A program made the translations under genes and the position numbers. A DNA stretch of 64,000 nucleotides. Source: JACCTU01 sp963769665 (GTDB lineage: Bacteria > Actinomycetota > Thermoleophilia > Gaiellales > Gaiellaceae). The stretch lies in NCBI GenBank assembly GCA_963769665.1, contig CAVYMQ010000002.1, positions 1 through 64,000 of the forward strand, given 5' to 3'. The notes under the pieces were generated by a model, which saw nothing but the letters and a program-made list of their open reading frames with translations, was not told the origin of the DNA and did no database searches. Numbering within the stretch: the stretch's first letter is position 1; the number at the start of each line of letters is the position of its first letter. Below are positions 1-6,457 of the stretch, piece after piece.

Positions 1-1059
1 GCGGAGGGCCAGCACGTTCGCGACGAACCGTCGCGTCTCGTGGTAGAGCCCGTCCGCGCGCACCGCGGCGGGGCCTTGGTGGTACGCGCCGAGCGCGCGG
101 CGGACGTTGCCGTTGAACTCGTCGAGGAGGTGGTCGAGGTAGGCGACGCCGACGCGGATGCCTCCGTCCGTCGTTCGCGGGACTCGCTGACCGATCACGA
201 ACAGCTCGACGAAGTCTCGCGTGGCGGGGATCACCTGCATCACCCCGGTGGCACCGACAGACGACCGCACGTGGGGCTGGAAGCCCGATTCCTGCCACGC
301 GAGCGCGCGAGCGAGTCTCGGGCTCACGCCGTAGTGCGCCGCCCAGCGGTCGATCGAGGCGGTGACCGAGGTCCTGCGCGCCGCGGTCTGCCCCTTGGGG
401 ACGACGAGCTTCGCGCCGATCAGCAGCACGCTCGACGGATCGAGCTTGTTCGTGCTCGCCAGCTCGCGCACCGTCGTTCCGTTGCGCTCGGCGATCGCAG
501 TCAGCGTCTCGCCCGGCTGAACGACGTGGCGCTTCGCTGTGGGCTTCGCCTCGGTCGCCGACTTCGCCTTCGCCGCCTTCCCGGCGACGAGCGCGGCGCG
601 GGTCGCCTTTCCGACGATTCCGTCGACCGGCAGGCCCGCCTTGCGCTGGAACTTCCGCACGAGGCCTTCGGTCGCGGGTCCGAAGTTGCTGTTCAGCCGC
701 TGCGGCGGGAGGCCGCGCTTCGCAAGCAAGAACTGCAGCACCGAGACGTCGAAGCCGACCTTGCCCCGTCTGAGGGTGCGCACGCCGAAGAGGGGCCGGC
801 CGTAGCGACCGAGCGCGACCCGCGTCTGCTTGCCCGCCCTGCCGTCGGCGGTGAGCTTCCGCTGCTTCTGGAACGCGACGATCGCGTTGTTCGTCATCGG
901 CCCGGCGATGCCGTCGATCGGCCCTTTGTAGTGGCCGAAGCGGTACAGCGCGACCTGGAGGCCGGCGACCTGGTACTCCGGCAGGGCCTTCGCCGACGCG
1001 CCCGAGGGGGCGAGAACGGCCAGCACAGCGATCGTGATGAGGACGGCGGAACGGCGCAT
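1..1059 (-). CDS. Lytic transglycosylase with two peptidoglycan-binding domains and LysM (partial, runs off left edge)
   Basis: This reading frame is open from the ATG at 1059 to the first base of the window, so the C-terminus is missing. The first ~23 residues form a signal peptide ending in SGASA. Two PG_binding_1 repeats follow (about residues 30-75, with YRFGHYKGPIDGIAGPMT, and about 100-155, with RKFQRKAGLPVDG). Next come a LysM module (HVVQPGETLTAIAERNGTT, about 180-222) and an SLT domain (about 235 to the edge). The SLT domain carries the ALAWQESGF glutamate motif and the GATGVMQVIPAT block that lines the glycan cleft. The protein should be exported and cleave the glycan strand of the wall while held there by its binding modules. 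The three lysis-related domain types in one chain make the call strong; the cellular role (growth, division or remodelling) cannot be read from sequence. Confidence 0.9.
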   Translation of the reverse strand, partial: MRRSAVLITIAVLAVLAPSGASAKALPEYQVAGLQVALYRFGHYKGPIDGIAGPMTNNAIVAFQKQRKLTADGRAGKQTRVALGRYGRPLFGVRTLRRGKVGFDVSVLQFLLAKRGLPPQRLNSNFGPATEGLVRKFQRKAGLPVDGIVGKATRAALVAGKAAKAKSATEAKPTAKRHVVQPGETLTAIAERNGTTVRELASTNKLDPSSVLLIGAKLVVPKGQTAARRTSVTASIDRWAAHYGVSPRLARALAWQESGFQPHVRSSVGATGVMQVIPATRDFVELFVIGQRVPRTTDGGIRVGVAYLDHLLDEFNGNVRRALGAYHQGPAAVRADGLYHETRRFVANVLALR

Positions 1060-1133
1060 GGGTCCTGCCACTACTCGGTCCCCGGCGGTTCTCCTTCCCC
1101 ACCCTGCATGGCTCCTGGCGTTATTCTCGCCGC

Positions 1134-1508
1134 ATGAGCACGCTCGGCGACCTGATGCACGACACCTTCGTCACGGTGGCCCCCGAGGACACGATCGGGG
1201 AGGCCGCCCAGAAGATGGTGGACGCCGGCCGTGGGGCCGCAGCCGTGTCCGACTTCGGCCGGCTGATCGGCATCCTCACCGACCGCGACGTGATGCGCTC
1301 GGTCGCGGCCCGAACGCACTCCTCGGAGGAGCGCGTGCGCGCGTGGATGACGCCAGACCCGATCACCGCCCGTCCCGACGCCACCGCGGACGAGGCGGCG
1401 AAGATCATGCTCGACAACGGCTTCCGCCACCTCCCGATCGTCGACGGCGAGCGCGCGATTGGGATCATCAGCATCCGCGCGGTCCTCCGCGCGGCCACCC
1501 AGGAGTAA
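1134..1508 (+). CDS. CBS-domain-pair protein
   Basis: A 124-residue protein made of a single pair of CBS domains (Bateman module), about residues 8-60 and 72-122. Typical signatures are TVAPEDTIGEAAQKM, GILTDRDVM and HLPIVDGERAIGIIS. Such free-standing modules bind adenine nucleotides or related ligands and regulate partners. No catalytic or DNA-binding domain is attached. The next gene starts 3 bases after its stop, so the two are probably co-transcribed, but the partner is not evident. The ATG start is clear. Confidence 0.85.
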   Translation: MSTLGDLMHDTFVTVAPEDTIGEAAQKMVDAGRGAAAVSDFGRLIGILTDRDVMRSVAARTHSSEERVRAWMTPDPITARPDATADEAAKIMLDNGFRHLPIVDGERAIGIISIRAVLRAATQE

Positions 1509-1511
1509 CGC

Positions 1512-2222
1512 TTGGACCCAGACCGGTTCGAACCCGCGCTCCACGCGCTCTTCGACGAGTTCCCGGTCTCGCCCAACCCGAACGGCCGCCGCTTCACGCG
1601 CATCCTCGACGAGGTGCCCGGGCTCGCCTGCGAGAACAACCTCGCGCTGCTCAACCTCGCGGCGAGCATGCTCGAGCCGGGGGAGAGCTACGTCGAGGTC
1701 GGCTCGCTCCGCGGCACCTCGCTGATCGCTGCGATGGTCGGGAACGAGGACGCCGACTACGTCGCTATCGATGACTTCTCGATGCAGGACGCCTCGCGCA
1801 AGCAGCTCGAGGGCAACGTGAAGCAGTTCGGGCTCGACGTCCCGACGATCGTCGAGGGCGACGCCTTCCAGGTCATCCCGTCGGGCGCGCTCGCGGGAAA
1901 GAGCGTCGGCGTCTACTACTACGACGCGGGCCACTCGTACGAGCAGCAGCTCGACGGCTTGCGGATGATCGAGCCCTGGCTCGCCGACCGCGCGCTGCTG
2001 ATCGTCGACGACACGGACTGGGAGCAGGTCGAGCAGGCGACGCGCGACTACCTCGAGCAGCAGCCGAAGGCGCGCCTGCTCGTCTGGATCCCCGGCAAGG
2101 ACAACGGCTACCCACACTGGTGGGAGGGCGTGAAAGTGTTCGCGTGGGAGTCGGACGCCGGAGTGCTGACGGAGCCCGCGGCGAGCGCGACCGTCGCGCT
2201 GCCGTTAGCGGTCGATCTCTAG
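1512..2222 (+). CDS. Class I SAM-dependent methyltransferase (Methyltransf_24-like)
   Basis: A 236-residue protein that starts at TTG; an AGGAG element about 7 bases upstream supports this start. The AdoMet-binding segment reads YVEVGSLRGTSLIAAMVG, followed by an acidic strand end (VAIDDFS). A YYYDAGHSYEQQLDGL block resembles the DGxHxY motif of class I methyltransferases that act on glycan or small-molecule substrates. The substrate is unknown. The 3' end overlaps the convergent aminopeptidase gene by 18 bases. Fold assignment is firm; specificity is not. Confidence 0.75.
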   Translation: MDPDRFEPALHALFDEFPVSPNPNGRRFTRILDEVPGLACENNLALLNLAASMLEPGESYVEVGSLRGTSLIAAMVGNEDADYVAIDDFSMQDASRKQLEGNVKQFGLDVPTIVEGDAFQVIPSGALAGKSVGVYYYDAGHSYEQQLDGLRMIEPWLADRALLIVDDTDWEQVEQATRDYLEQQPKARLLVWIPGKDNGYPHWWEGVKVFAWESDAGVLTEPAASATVALPLAVDL

Positions 2223-3431
2223 CACCCAGCTGTTCTCGCGGATGATCGGCGTGGCGTTGCCGTCCGCGTCGAGCCCGTCGACGTCCACACCGGGGCCGCC
2301 GATCATGAAGTCGACGTGGACGCTCGAGTCGTTCGCGCCGAGCTCCAACAGCTCGTCGGCGGACATCGTGTCCGCTCCATCGACGGCGTCCTGCAGCGAC
2401 TGGCCGAACGCGATGTGCGACGTCGCGTTCTCGTCGAACAAGGTGTTGAGGAAGGTGATGCCGGTGCGCCCGACACGTGAGTCCCCGTCGACAAGCGCGA
2501 GCTCGCCAAGGCGCCGCGAGCCCTCGTCGGTCTCGACCTGCTGTCGGATGACCTCTTCGCCGCTCGACGCCTTGACGTCGACGATCTCGCCGTTCTCGAA
2601 CCGAAGCTCGAGGTCGCGCACGACCGTGCCCTGAAGCACGAGCGGCATCGTCGAGCGCACGGTCCCGTCCGCTCGGCGGCGATCGGGCGTGGTGAAGACC
2701 TCTTCGGTGGGAAGGTTCGGCACGTGCGTTTGCCCCCAGGCGGTCTGCGCCTCTGCCGCGACCCAGCGAGAGCGGGGGGTGAGGCCGATCGTCAGGTCGG
2801 TTCCGGGGCCCGTGAGCCGCACCGCGTCGAAGCCGCGCGCGTTCAGTGACGCCGCGCGCGCCACGAGCAGGTCGATGTGCGCGCGCCAGGCGGCGACGGG
2901 GTCGGCTTCGTCCAGTCGTACGGTCGAGCCGACGGCTTCCCAGAGCTTGTCGACGTCGGGCTCACCGAACACGGCCTCGGCCCAGCCGGCGTTCGGGCTG
3001 CCGACGATCGCCCACGAGAGCTTTCCGGTCGAGACGAGCTCGAGCTGGCGCGTGCGGAGATCCTTCATCCGCGCCTTCGCGACCCGCTGCTGGTCGAGCT
3101 TCGACAGAAGGTCGGGCTCGGCGTCGCCGACGAGGAGCAGGACGGCACCCTGCCGCTCGGCGAGGTCGTCGAGCCGGGTGAGCAGCCACGAAGGCGTGGA
3201 CTCGAGCTCCTCCTCGGGCCCGTGCTCGATCATCGCGCGGCGGACGTGCGGATCGGTGACGTTGAGGTCGACGCGGCGCGCCCCGACGCGGTAGGCCGCC
3301 TCGACCACCGCCCGCGCGAGGTCGAGGTGCTCGGGATAGCAGTTGATGTGAAGGTCCTGGCCGGGCTGGAGATTCACGCCGATCTCCACCGCCAGCCGTG
3401 CGTAGCCCTGGAGTAGCTCGTCCGTCGTCAT
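2205..3431 (-). CDS. M29-family metallo-aminopeptidase (AmpS/thermophilic aminopeptidase type)
   Basis: A 408-residue protein starting at ATG 3431 (MTTDELLQGYARLAVEIGV); a longer reading frame upstream has no coding character. Peptidase M29 signatures are present: the N-terminal GVNLQPGQDLHINCYPEH segment, LTGPGTDLTIGL in the middle, and the metal-ligand-rich C-terminal half with NLPTEEVFTTPD, FGQS and NDSSVHVDFMIG. The length matches the family (about 370-415). The enzyme should remove N-terminal residues from peptides in the cytoplasm using a cobalt, zinc or manganese pair. It stands alone, convergent with the methyltransferase gene and divergent from the phosphoesterase gene. Confidence 0.9.
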   Translation of the reverse strand: MTTDELLQGYARLAVEIGVNLQPGQDLHINCYPEHLDLARAVVEAAYRVGARRVDLNVTDPHVRRAMIEHGPEEELESTPSWLLTRLDDLAERQGAVLLLVGDAEPDLLSKLDQQRVAKARMKDLRTRQLELVSTGKLSWAIVGSPNAGWAEAVFGEPDVDKLWEAVGSTVRLDEADPVAAWRAHIDLLVARAASLNARGFDAVRLTGPGTDLTIGLTPRSRWVAAEAQTAWGQTHVPNLPTEEVFTTPDRRRADGTVRSTMPLVLQGTVVRDLELRFENGEIVDVKASSGEEVIRQQVETDEGSRRLGELALVDGDSRVGRTGITFLNTLFDENATSHIAFGQSLQDAVDGADTMSADELLELGANDSSVHVDFMIGGPGVDVDGLDADGNATPIIRENSWVLEIDR

Positions 3432-3479
3432 GATTCGCGAACCATAGTCGCCCTCCGGCTCCTCATTGCGCTTGCACTG

Positions 3480-4247
3480 TTGGTCGTCCCGTCCGCGCCG
3501 GCGGCCACGGGCGTGATCGCGATCGGCGACTTCGGCGTCGGCGGAGAACGCCAGGCGGCACTCGGTGCAGCCGTCCGCGACTACGAGGCGACCCATCCCG
3601 CCGAGTTGTTGGTGACGCTCGGCGACAACGACTACACGCGCGGTGCGTCGTTCGCGACGAACTGGGCCTCGACGTTCGGTTGGCTGACCGCTGCGGGAGT
3701 CGGTGTGGCGGGGACGCTCGGGAACCACGACTTCGAGGTCGACCGCGGGCGCTACCAGTTCGACCTCCTGGGCATGCCGGCGTCGTACTACGTGCGCCGC
3801 GTCAACGACGTCCAGCTGATCGTCCTCAACTCCAACGCGATCACGAATGCGCAGACACGATGGCTGAAGCGCGTTCTCTCAAAGCGCACGCCGCTGAGGC
3901 GGATCGTCGTCTTCCACCATCCCCCGTACACATGCGGCGGCCATCTCGGCTCCCGCACCGTGCAGCGAGGTTGGGTCCCGCTGTTCGAACGCTACGGCGT
4001 CCGACTCGTGCTCAGCGGGCACGACCACAACTACCAACGGTTCAAGCGGAGGGGCGTCACCTATGTCGTCCACGGCGGCGGCGGGGCGGGCCTGTACGCC
4101 CTCCGTCGGTGCCCCGCCGGCTACCCGACCCGGATCGGGGCTCGGCGGACGTACGGCTTCCTCCAGCTCACCGTGGCACCCGCACGTGTCGATGTTCAGG
4201 TCGTGGACCTCGAAGGAAAGGCCGTCGACACCTTCCGTGTGACGTGA
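3480..4247 (+). CDS. Calcineurin-like (purple acid phosphatase type) metallophosphoesterase
   Basis: About 255 residues with the complete dimetal phosphoesterase motif set: GDFGVG, GDNDY, GTLGNHDFE, FHHPPYTCGG and SGHDHNYQRF. The start is uncertain. TTG 3480 is the only standard codon in frame, but the frame stays open back to about 3417 and encodes a hydrophobic stretch (LRLLIALALLVVPSAPA) that looks like the signal peptide which a TTG 3480 start would truncate. An ATG at 3430 lies in another frame, so a one-base error or a non-standard start is possible. The product is probably exported and hydrolyses phosphomonoesters or diesters. The following sigma-factor gene overlaps it by one base. 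Confidence 0.85.
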   Translation: MVVPSAPAATGVIAIGDFGVGGERQAALGAAVRDYEATHPAELLVTLGDNDYTRGASFATNWASTFGWLTAAGVGVAGTLGNHDFEVDRGRYQFDLLGMPASYYVRRVNDVQLIVLNSNAITNAQTRWLKRVLSKRTPLRRIVVFHHPPYTCGGHLGSRTVQRGWVPLFERYGVRLVLSGHDHNYQRFKRRGVTYVVHGGGGAGLYALRRCPAGYPTRIGARRTYGFLQLTVAPARVDVQVVDLEGKAVDTFRVT

Positions 4248-4768
4248 TGGGCCGGCCGCGGCGTAGAAGCGATGTGAACCGGCCGACGTTCTCAGCGGTC
4301 GCCGAGGACTGCCTGGACGAGGTCTATCGCTACCTGCTCATGCTCACCTCCAACCCCAGCCTCGCCGACGATCTGACCAGCGCCACGTTCGAGAAGGCGT
4401 TCAAACAATGGCGCCGCTACGACGCTCGGCGCGCCGCCCCGATCACGTGGCTGTGCAGCATCGCTCGCACGACTGCGCTCGACCACTTCCGGGCCGACGC
4501 CCGTCGCCGGCGGCGCGAAGAGCGGTTCGCCCTCGAACAGCCGATGACCGAGGAGTTGCACCTCGCCGGGCTCTCGCCCGAGCTCGAGGCTGCCGTTGCG
4601 GAGTTGACCGCCGCCGAGCGCGAGGTGCTCGCGTTGCGCGTCGTGCTCGATCTGGACGCCGAAGCCGCCGCGCGCGTGCTCGGCGTCTCGCGCACCGCGT
4701 GCTCGATGCGGCTCGCGCGTGCCCTGACCAAGCTGGAAGAAAGGATGGCCGCGGATGCGCTCGCCTGA
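4247..4768 (+). CDS. ECF-type RNA polymerase sigma factor
   Basis: About 173 residues with sigma-70 regions 2 and 4. Region 2 has VYRYLLMLTSNPSLADDLTS, then FEKAFKQWRRYD and PITWLCSIARTTALDHFR. Region 4 has LTAAEREVLALRVVLDL and the helix-turn-helix AARVLGVSRTACSMRLARAL. ATG 4247 shares a base with the preceding stop; GTG 4274 in the same frame is an alternative start. The next gene begins 14 bases before this one ends and encodes a membrane protein with a cytoplasmic N-terminus, the usual arrangement for a sigma factor and its membrane partner. The target promoters are unknown. Confidence 0.85.
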   Translation: MGRPRRRSDVNRPTFSAVAEDCLDEVYRYLLMLTSNPSLADDLTSATFEKAFKQWRRYDARRAAPITWLCSIARTTALDHFRADARRRRREERFALEQPMTEELHLAGLSPELEAAVAELTAAEREVLALRVVLDLDAEAAARVLGVSRTACSMRLARALTKLEERMAADALA

Positions 4769-5849
4769 CGCGACCGACGTGGAACGGATCGAAGGGCTCC
4801 TGCGCGGCATGCCGCCGGAGACGGAGCGCGAGGCGAACCTCGAGGGGATGATCCGCGAGCTGCGGAGCGTCTCGCCGCGGGCCTCGCACGAGTTGCGCGA
4901 GCGCGTGCGCACGCTGCGCGAGCCTGAGGTGCGGCGCTCGCTGGGTTGGCGGCCGGCGCTCGTCGTCATTCCGGTTGCGTTGGCGTTTGCCGGCGCGATC
5001 ATCGTCGGAGGCGACCGAAACCAGGGCTCGGACGAATCCAGCGCTGCGGGCGCCTCAGAGGCAGCCGAGCTGCGCAGGATGCCGGCGACGCAGGCCAAGG
5101 ACGCCGACGCGTTCGCAGGCGCCGCGCCGCAGACAGCGCTCTCCGACACCGCACGCGCGCAGGAGTGGGACGTCTCGCTCGAGCTCGCCGTGCGCGACAA
5201 TCGCGCGCTCTCCGACGCGAGCGCGGAGGCGATTCGCACGACGCGCGCGCTCGGCGGCTTCGTCGTCTCGTCGAACGTCGCGACGCAGGGATCCGGCGGG
5301 CGTGCCGATCTCGTGCTTCGCATCCCGCAACGCCGCGTCCAGGACGCGATCGCGCAGTTCTCGGAGCTCGGCACGATCACCGGCCAGCAGGTCACGGTGC
5401 AGGACCGCCAGGCCGACCTCGACCGGCTCGCGAAGCGGATCGACACGCTGCGGATCCAGCTCGCGCAGGTTCGCGCGCAGCTCGCGCAGGGCGGCCTCTC
5501 CGAGGTCGACCGGCTGCGGCTCGAGCTTCGCAGGCAGCGCCTGCAGGCCGAGCTCAACCAGCAGACCCGACAGCGCACGGGCATTGCGAACGAGGTCGCG
5601 CTCGCGGAGTTCTCGCTCACGCTCCAGACGAAGCGTGCGGCCGCCGCCGCCGGCGACAGCCGGATCGACGGCGCGATCGGGAACGCCGTCGAGGTGCTCT
5701 CTGTCGCCGCGGCCGTCGGGCTCTTCCTGTTGATCGTGCTCGCGCCGCTGGCAGTGATCGCCGTACTGCTTCTCCTCGGCCGCCGCTCGCTCCGGCGCCG
5801 CGAGGAGGAGCGACTGCTCGACCAGCCCCGCCCGACGCCGACCAGTTAG
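4755..5849 (+). CDS. DUF4349 membrane protein, possible partner (anti-sigma-like) of the ECF sigma factor
   Basis: 364 residues. The first ~65 are charged and cytoplasmic. A membrane segment follows (VVIPVALAFAGAIIVGG, about 73-89). The extracytoplasmic part contains the DUF4349 core with a long heptad-rich stretch (QADLDRLAKRIDTLRIQL to LNQQTRQRTGIANEV, about 215-285), predicted coiled coil. A strong C-terminal membrane segment (about 315-345) is followed by a basic tail. A purine-rich AAGGA about 9 bases upstream supports ATG 4755. The 14-base overlap with the sigma gene implies translational coupling. An anti-sigma role is inference from position and topology; no zinc anti-sigma motif (HxxxCxxC) is present. 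Confidence 0.75.
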   Translation: MRSPDATDVERIEGLLRGMPPETEREANLEGMIRELRSVSPRASHELRERVRTLREPEVRRSLGWRPALVVIPVALAFAGAIIVGGDRNQGSDESSAAGASEAAELRRMPATQAKDADAFAGAAPQTALSDTARAQEWDVSLELAVRDNRALSDASAEAIRTTRALGGFVVSSNVATQGSGGRADLVLRIPQRRVQDAIAQFSELGTITGQQVTVQDRQADLDRLAKRIDTLRIQLAQVRAQLAQGGLSEVDRLRLELRRQRLQAELNQQTRQRTGIANEVALAEFSLTLQTKRAAAAAGDSRIDGAIGNAVEVLSVAAAVGLFLLIVLAPLAVIAVLLLLGRRSLRRREEERLLDQPRPTPTS

Positions 5850-5858
5850 TCTCCGGCC

Positions 5859-6110
5859 GTGCTCGCCGCGGTCTCGACGCAGAACATGATCCTGCTCGGC
5901 GGGATGGCGCTGATCTTCATCGTCTTCTCGCTCGTCTCGTCGTTCGTCATGCCGCGCCGCGACCCGAACTTCCCGGGCGAGAAGCTGGGGCTGTTCATCG
6001 TCGTGACGGCGGTGCTCTTCGTCGCGATGCTGTTGGCCGTCGAGCTCTTCGCGGTCGAGGAGGAAGAGCCCGGCGGCGAGCACGAAGCGCTCGTAGTCTC
6101 GACCCGCTAG
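5859..6110 (+). CDS. Small two-helix membrane protein, unknown function
   Basis: 83 residues from GTG 5859, nine bases after the DUF4349 stop, so probably the last gene of that operon. Two membrane helices are evident (MILLGGMALIFIVFSLVSSF and LGLFIVVTAVLFVAMLLAV) separated by a short polar MPRRDPNFPGEK loop. The C-terminal tail is strongly acidic (EEEEPGGEHE). I do not recognise a family. The codon usage and coupling make it more likely real than chance. Confidence 0.6.
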   Translation: MLAAVSTQNMILLGGMALIFIVFSLVSSFVMPRRDPNFPGEKLGLFIVVTAVLFVAMLLAVELFAVEEEEPGGEHEALVVSTR

Positions 6111-6131
6111 CGGCTACCCTCCCCAGCGCTC

Positions 6132-6220
6132 GGAGAGGTGTCCGAGCGGTCTAAGGAGCGCGACTGGAAATCGCGTACGTGCTGCAAGGTGCGTCGAGGG
6201 TTCAAATCCCTCCCTCTCCG
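6132..6220 (+). tRNA. tRNA-Ser (GGA anticodon)
   Basis: Seven-base acceptor stem GGAGAGG/CCTCTCC with discriminator G. The anticodon arm has CGCGA/TCGCG around loop CTGGAAA (anticodon GGA). A long variable arm and T-loop GGTTCAAATCC are typical of serine tRNAs. CCA is not encoded. Confidence 0.95.
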
Positions 6221-6226
6221 TCGGAG

Positions 6227-6254
6227 CACGGGGGAGCCCTGGGGTTCCCCCGTG
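6227..6254 (+). terminator. Hairpin after tRNA-Ser(GGA), probable terminator
   Basis: Inverted repeat with arms CACGGGGGA and TCCCCCGTG starting seven bases after the tRNA. It lacks a T tract, so termination is likely but not certain. Confidence 0.5.
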
Positions 6255-6280
6255 GCCATCCCGCTACGCTGTGCGCGCTC

Positions 6281-6369
6281 GGAGGGGTGGCAGAGCGGTC
6301 GAATGCGGCGGTCTCGAAAACCGTTATCCGTCGTTAGGCGGATCGAGGGTTCAAATCCCTCCCCCTCCG
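6281..6369 (+). tRNA. tRNA-Ser (CGA anticodon)
   Basis: Acceptor GGAGGGG/CCCCTCC with discriminator G. The anticodon loop CTCGAAA sits on a CGGT/ACCG stem (anticodon CGA). A class II variable arm (TTATCCGTCGTTAGGCGGATC) is present. CCA is not encoded. Confidence 0.95.
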
Positions 6370-6457
6370 CTCAAAAAGTGTCAGGTGGTTCGCAGTGGCC
6401 TCAGCGTTTATGATTTGAACCAGGGGTCATCGTTCATTTCTCGCTAACCGCCGCCAC

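Noticed and set aside
40..1137. 365-residue plus-strand frame
   Set aside because: It is the antisense shadow of the lytic transglycosylase, whose reading frame on the minus strand has clear PG-binding, LysM and SLT motifs. The shadow is Arg/Ala-rich with no domain.
4292..5620. 442-residue minus-strand frame over the sigma/DUF4349 genes
   Set aside because: Ser/Arg-rich low-complexity translation typical of the opposite strand of high-GC genes; the plus-strand genes carry recognisable domains.
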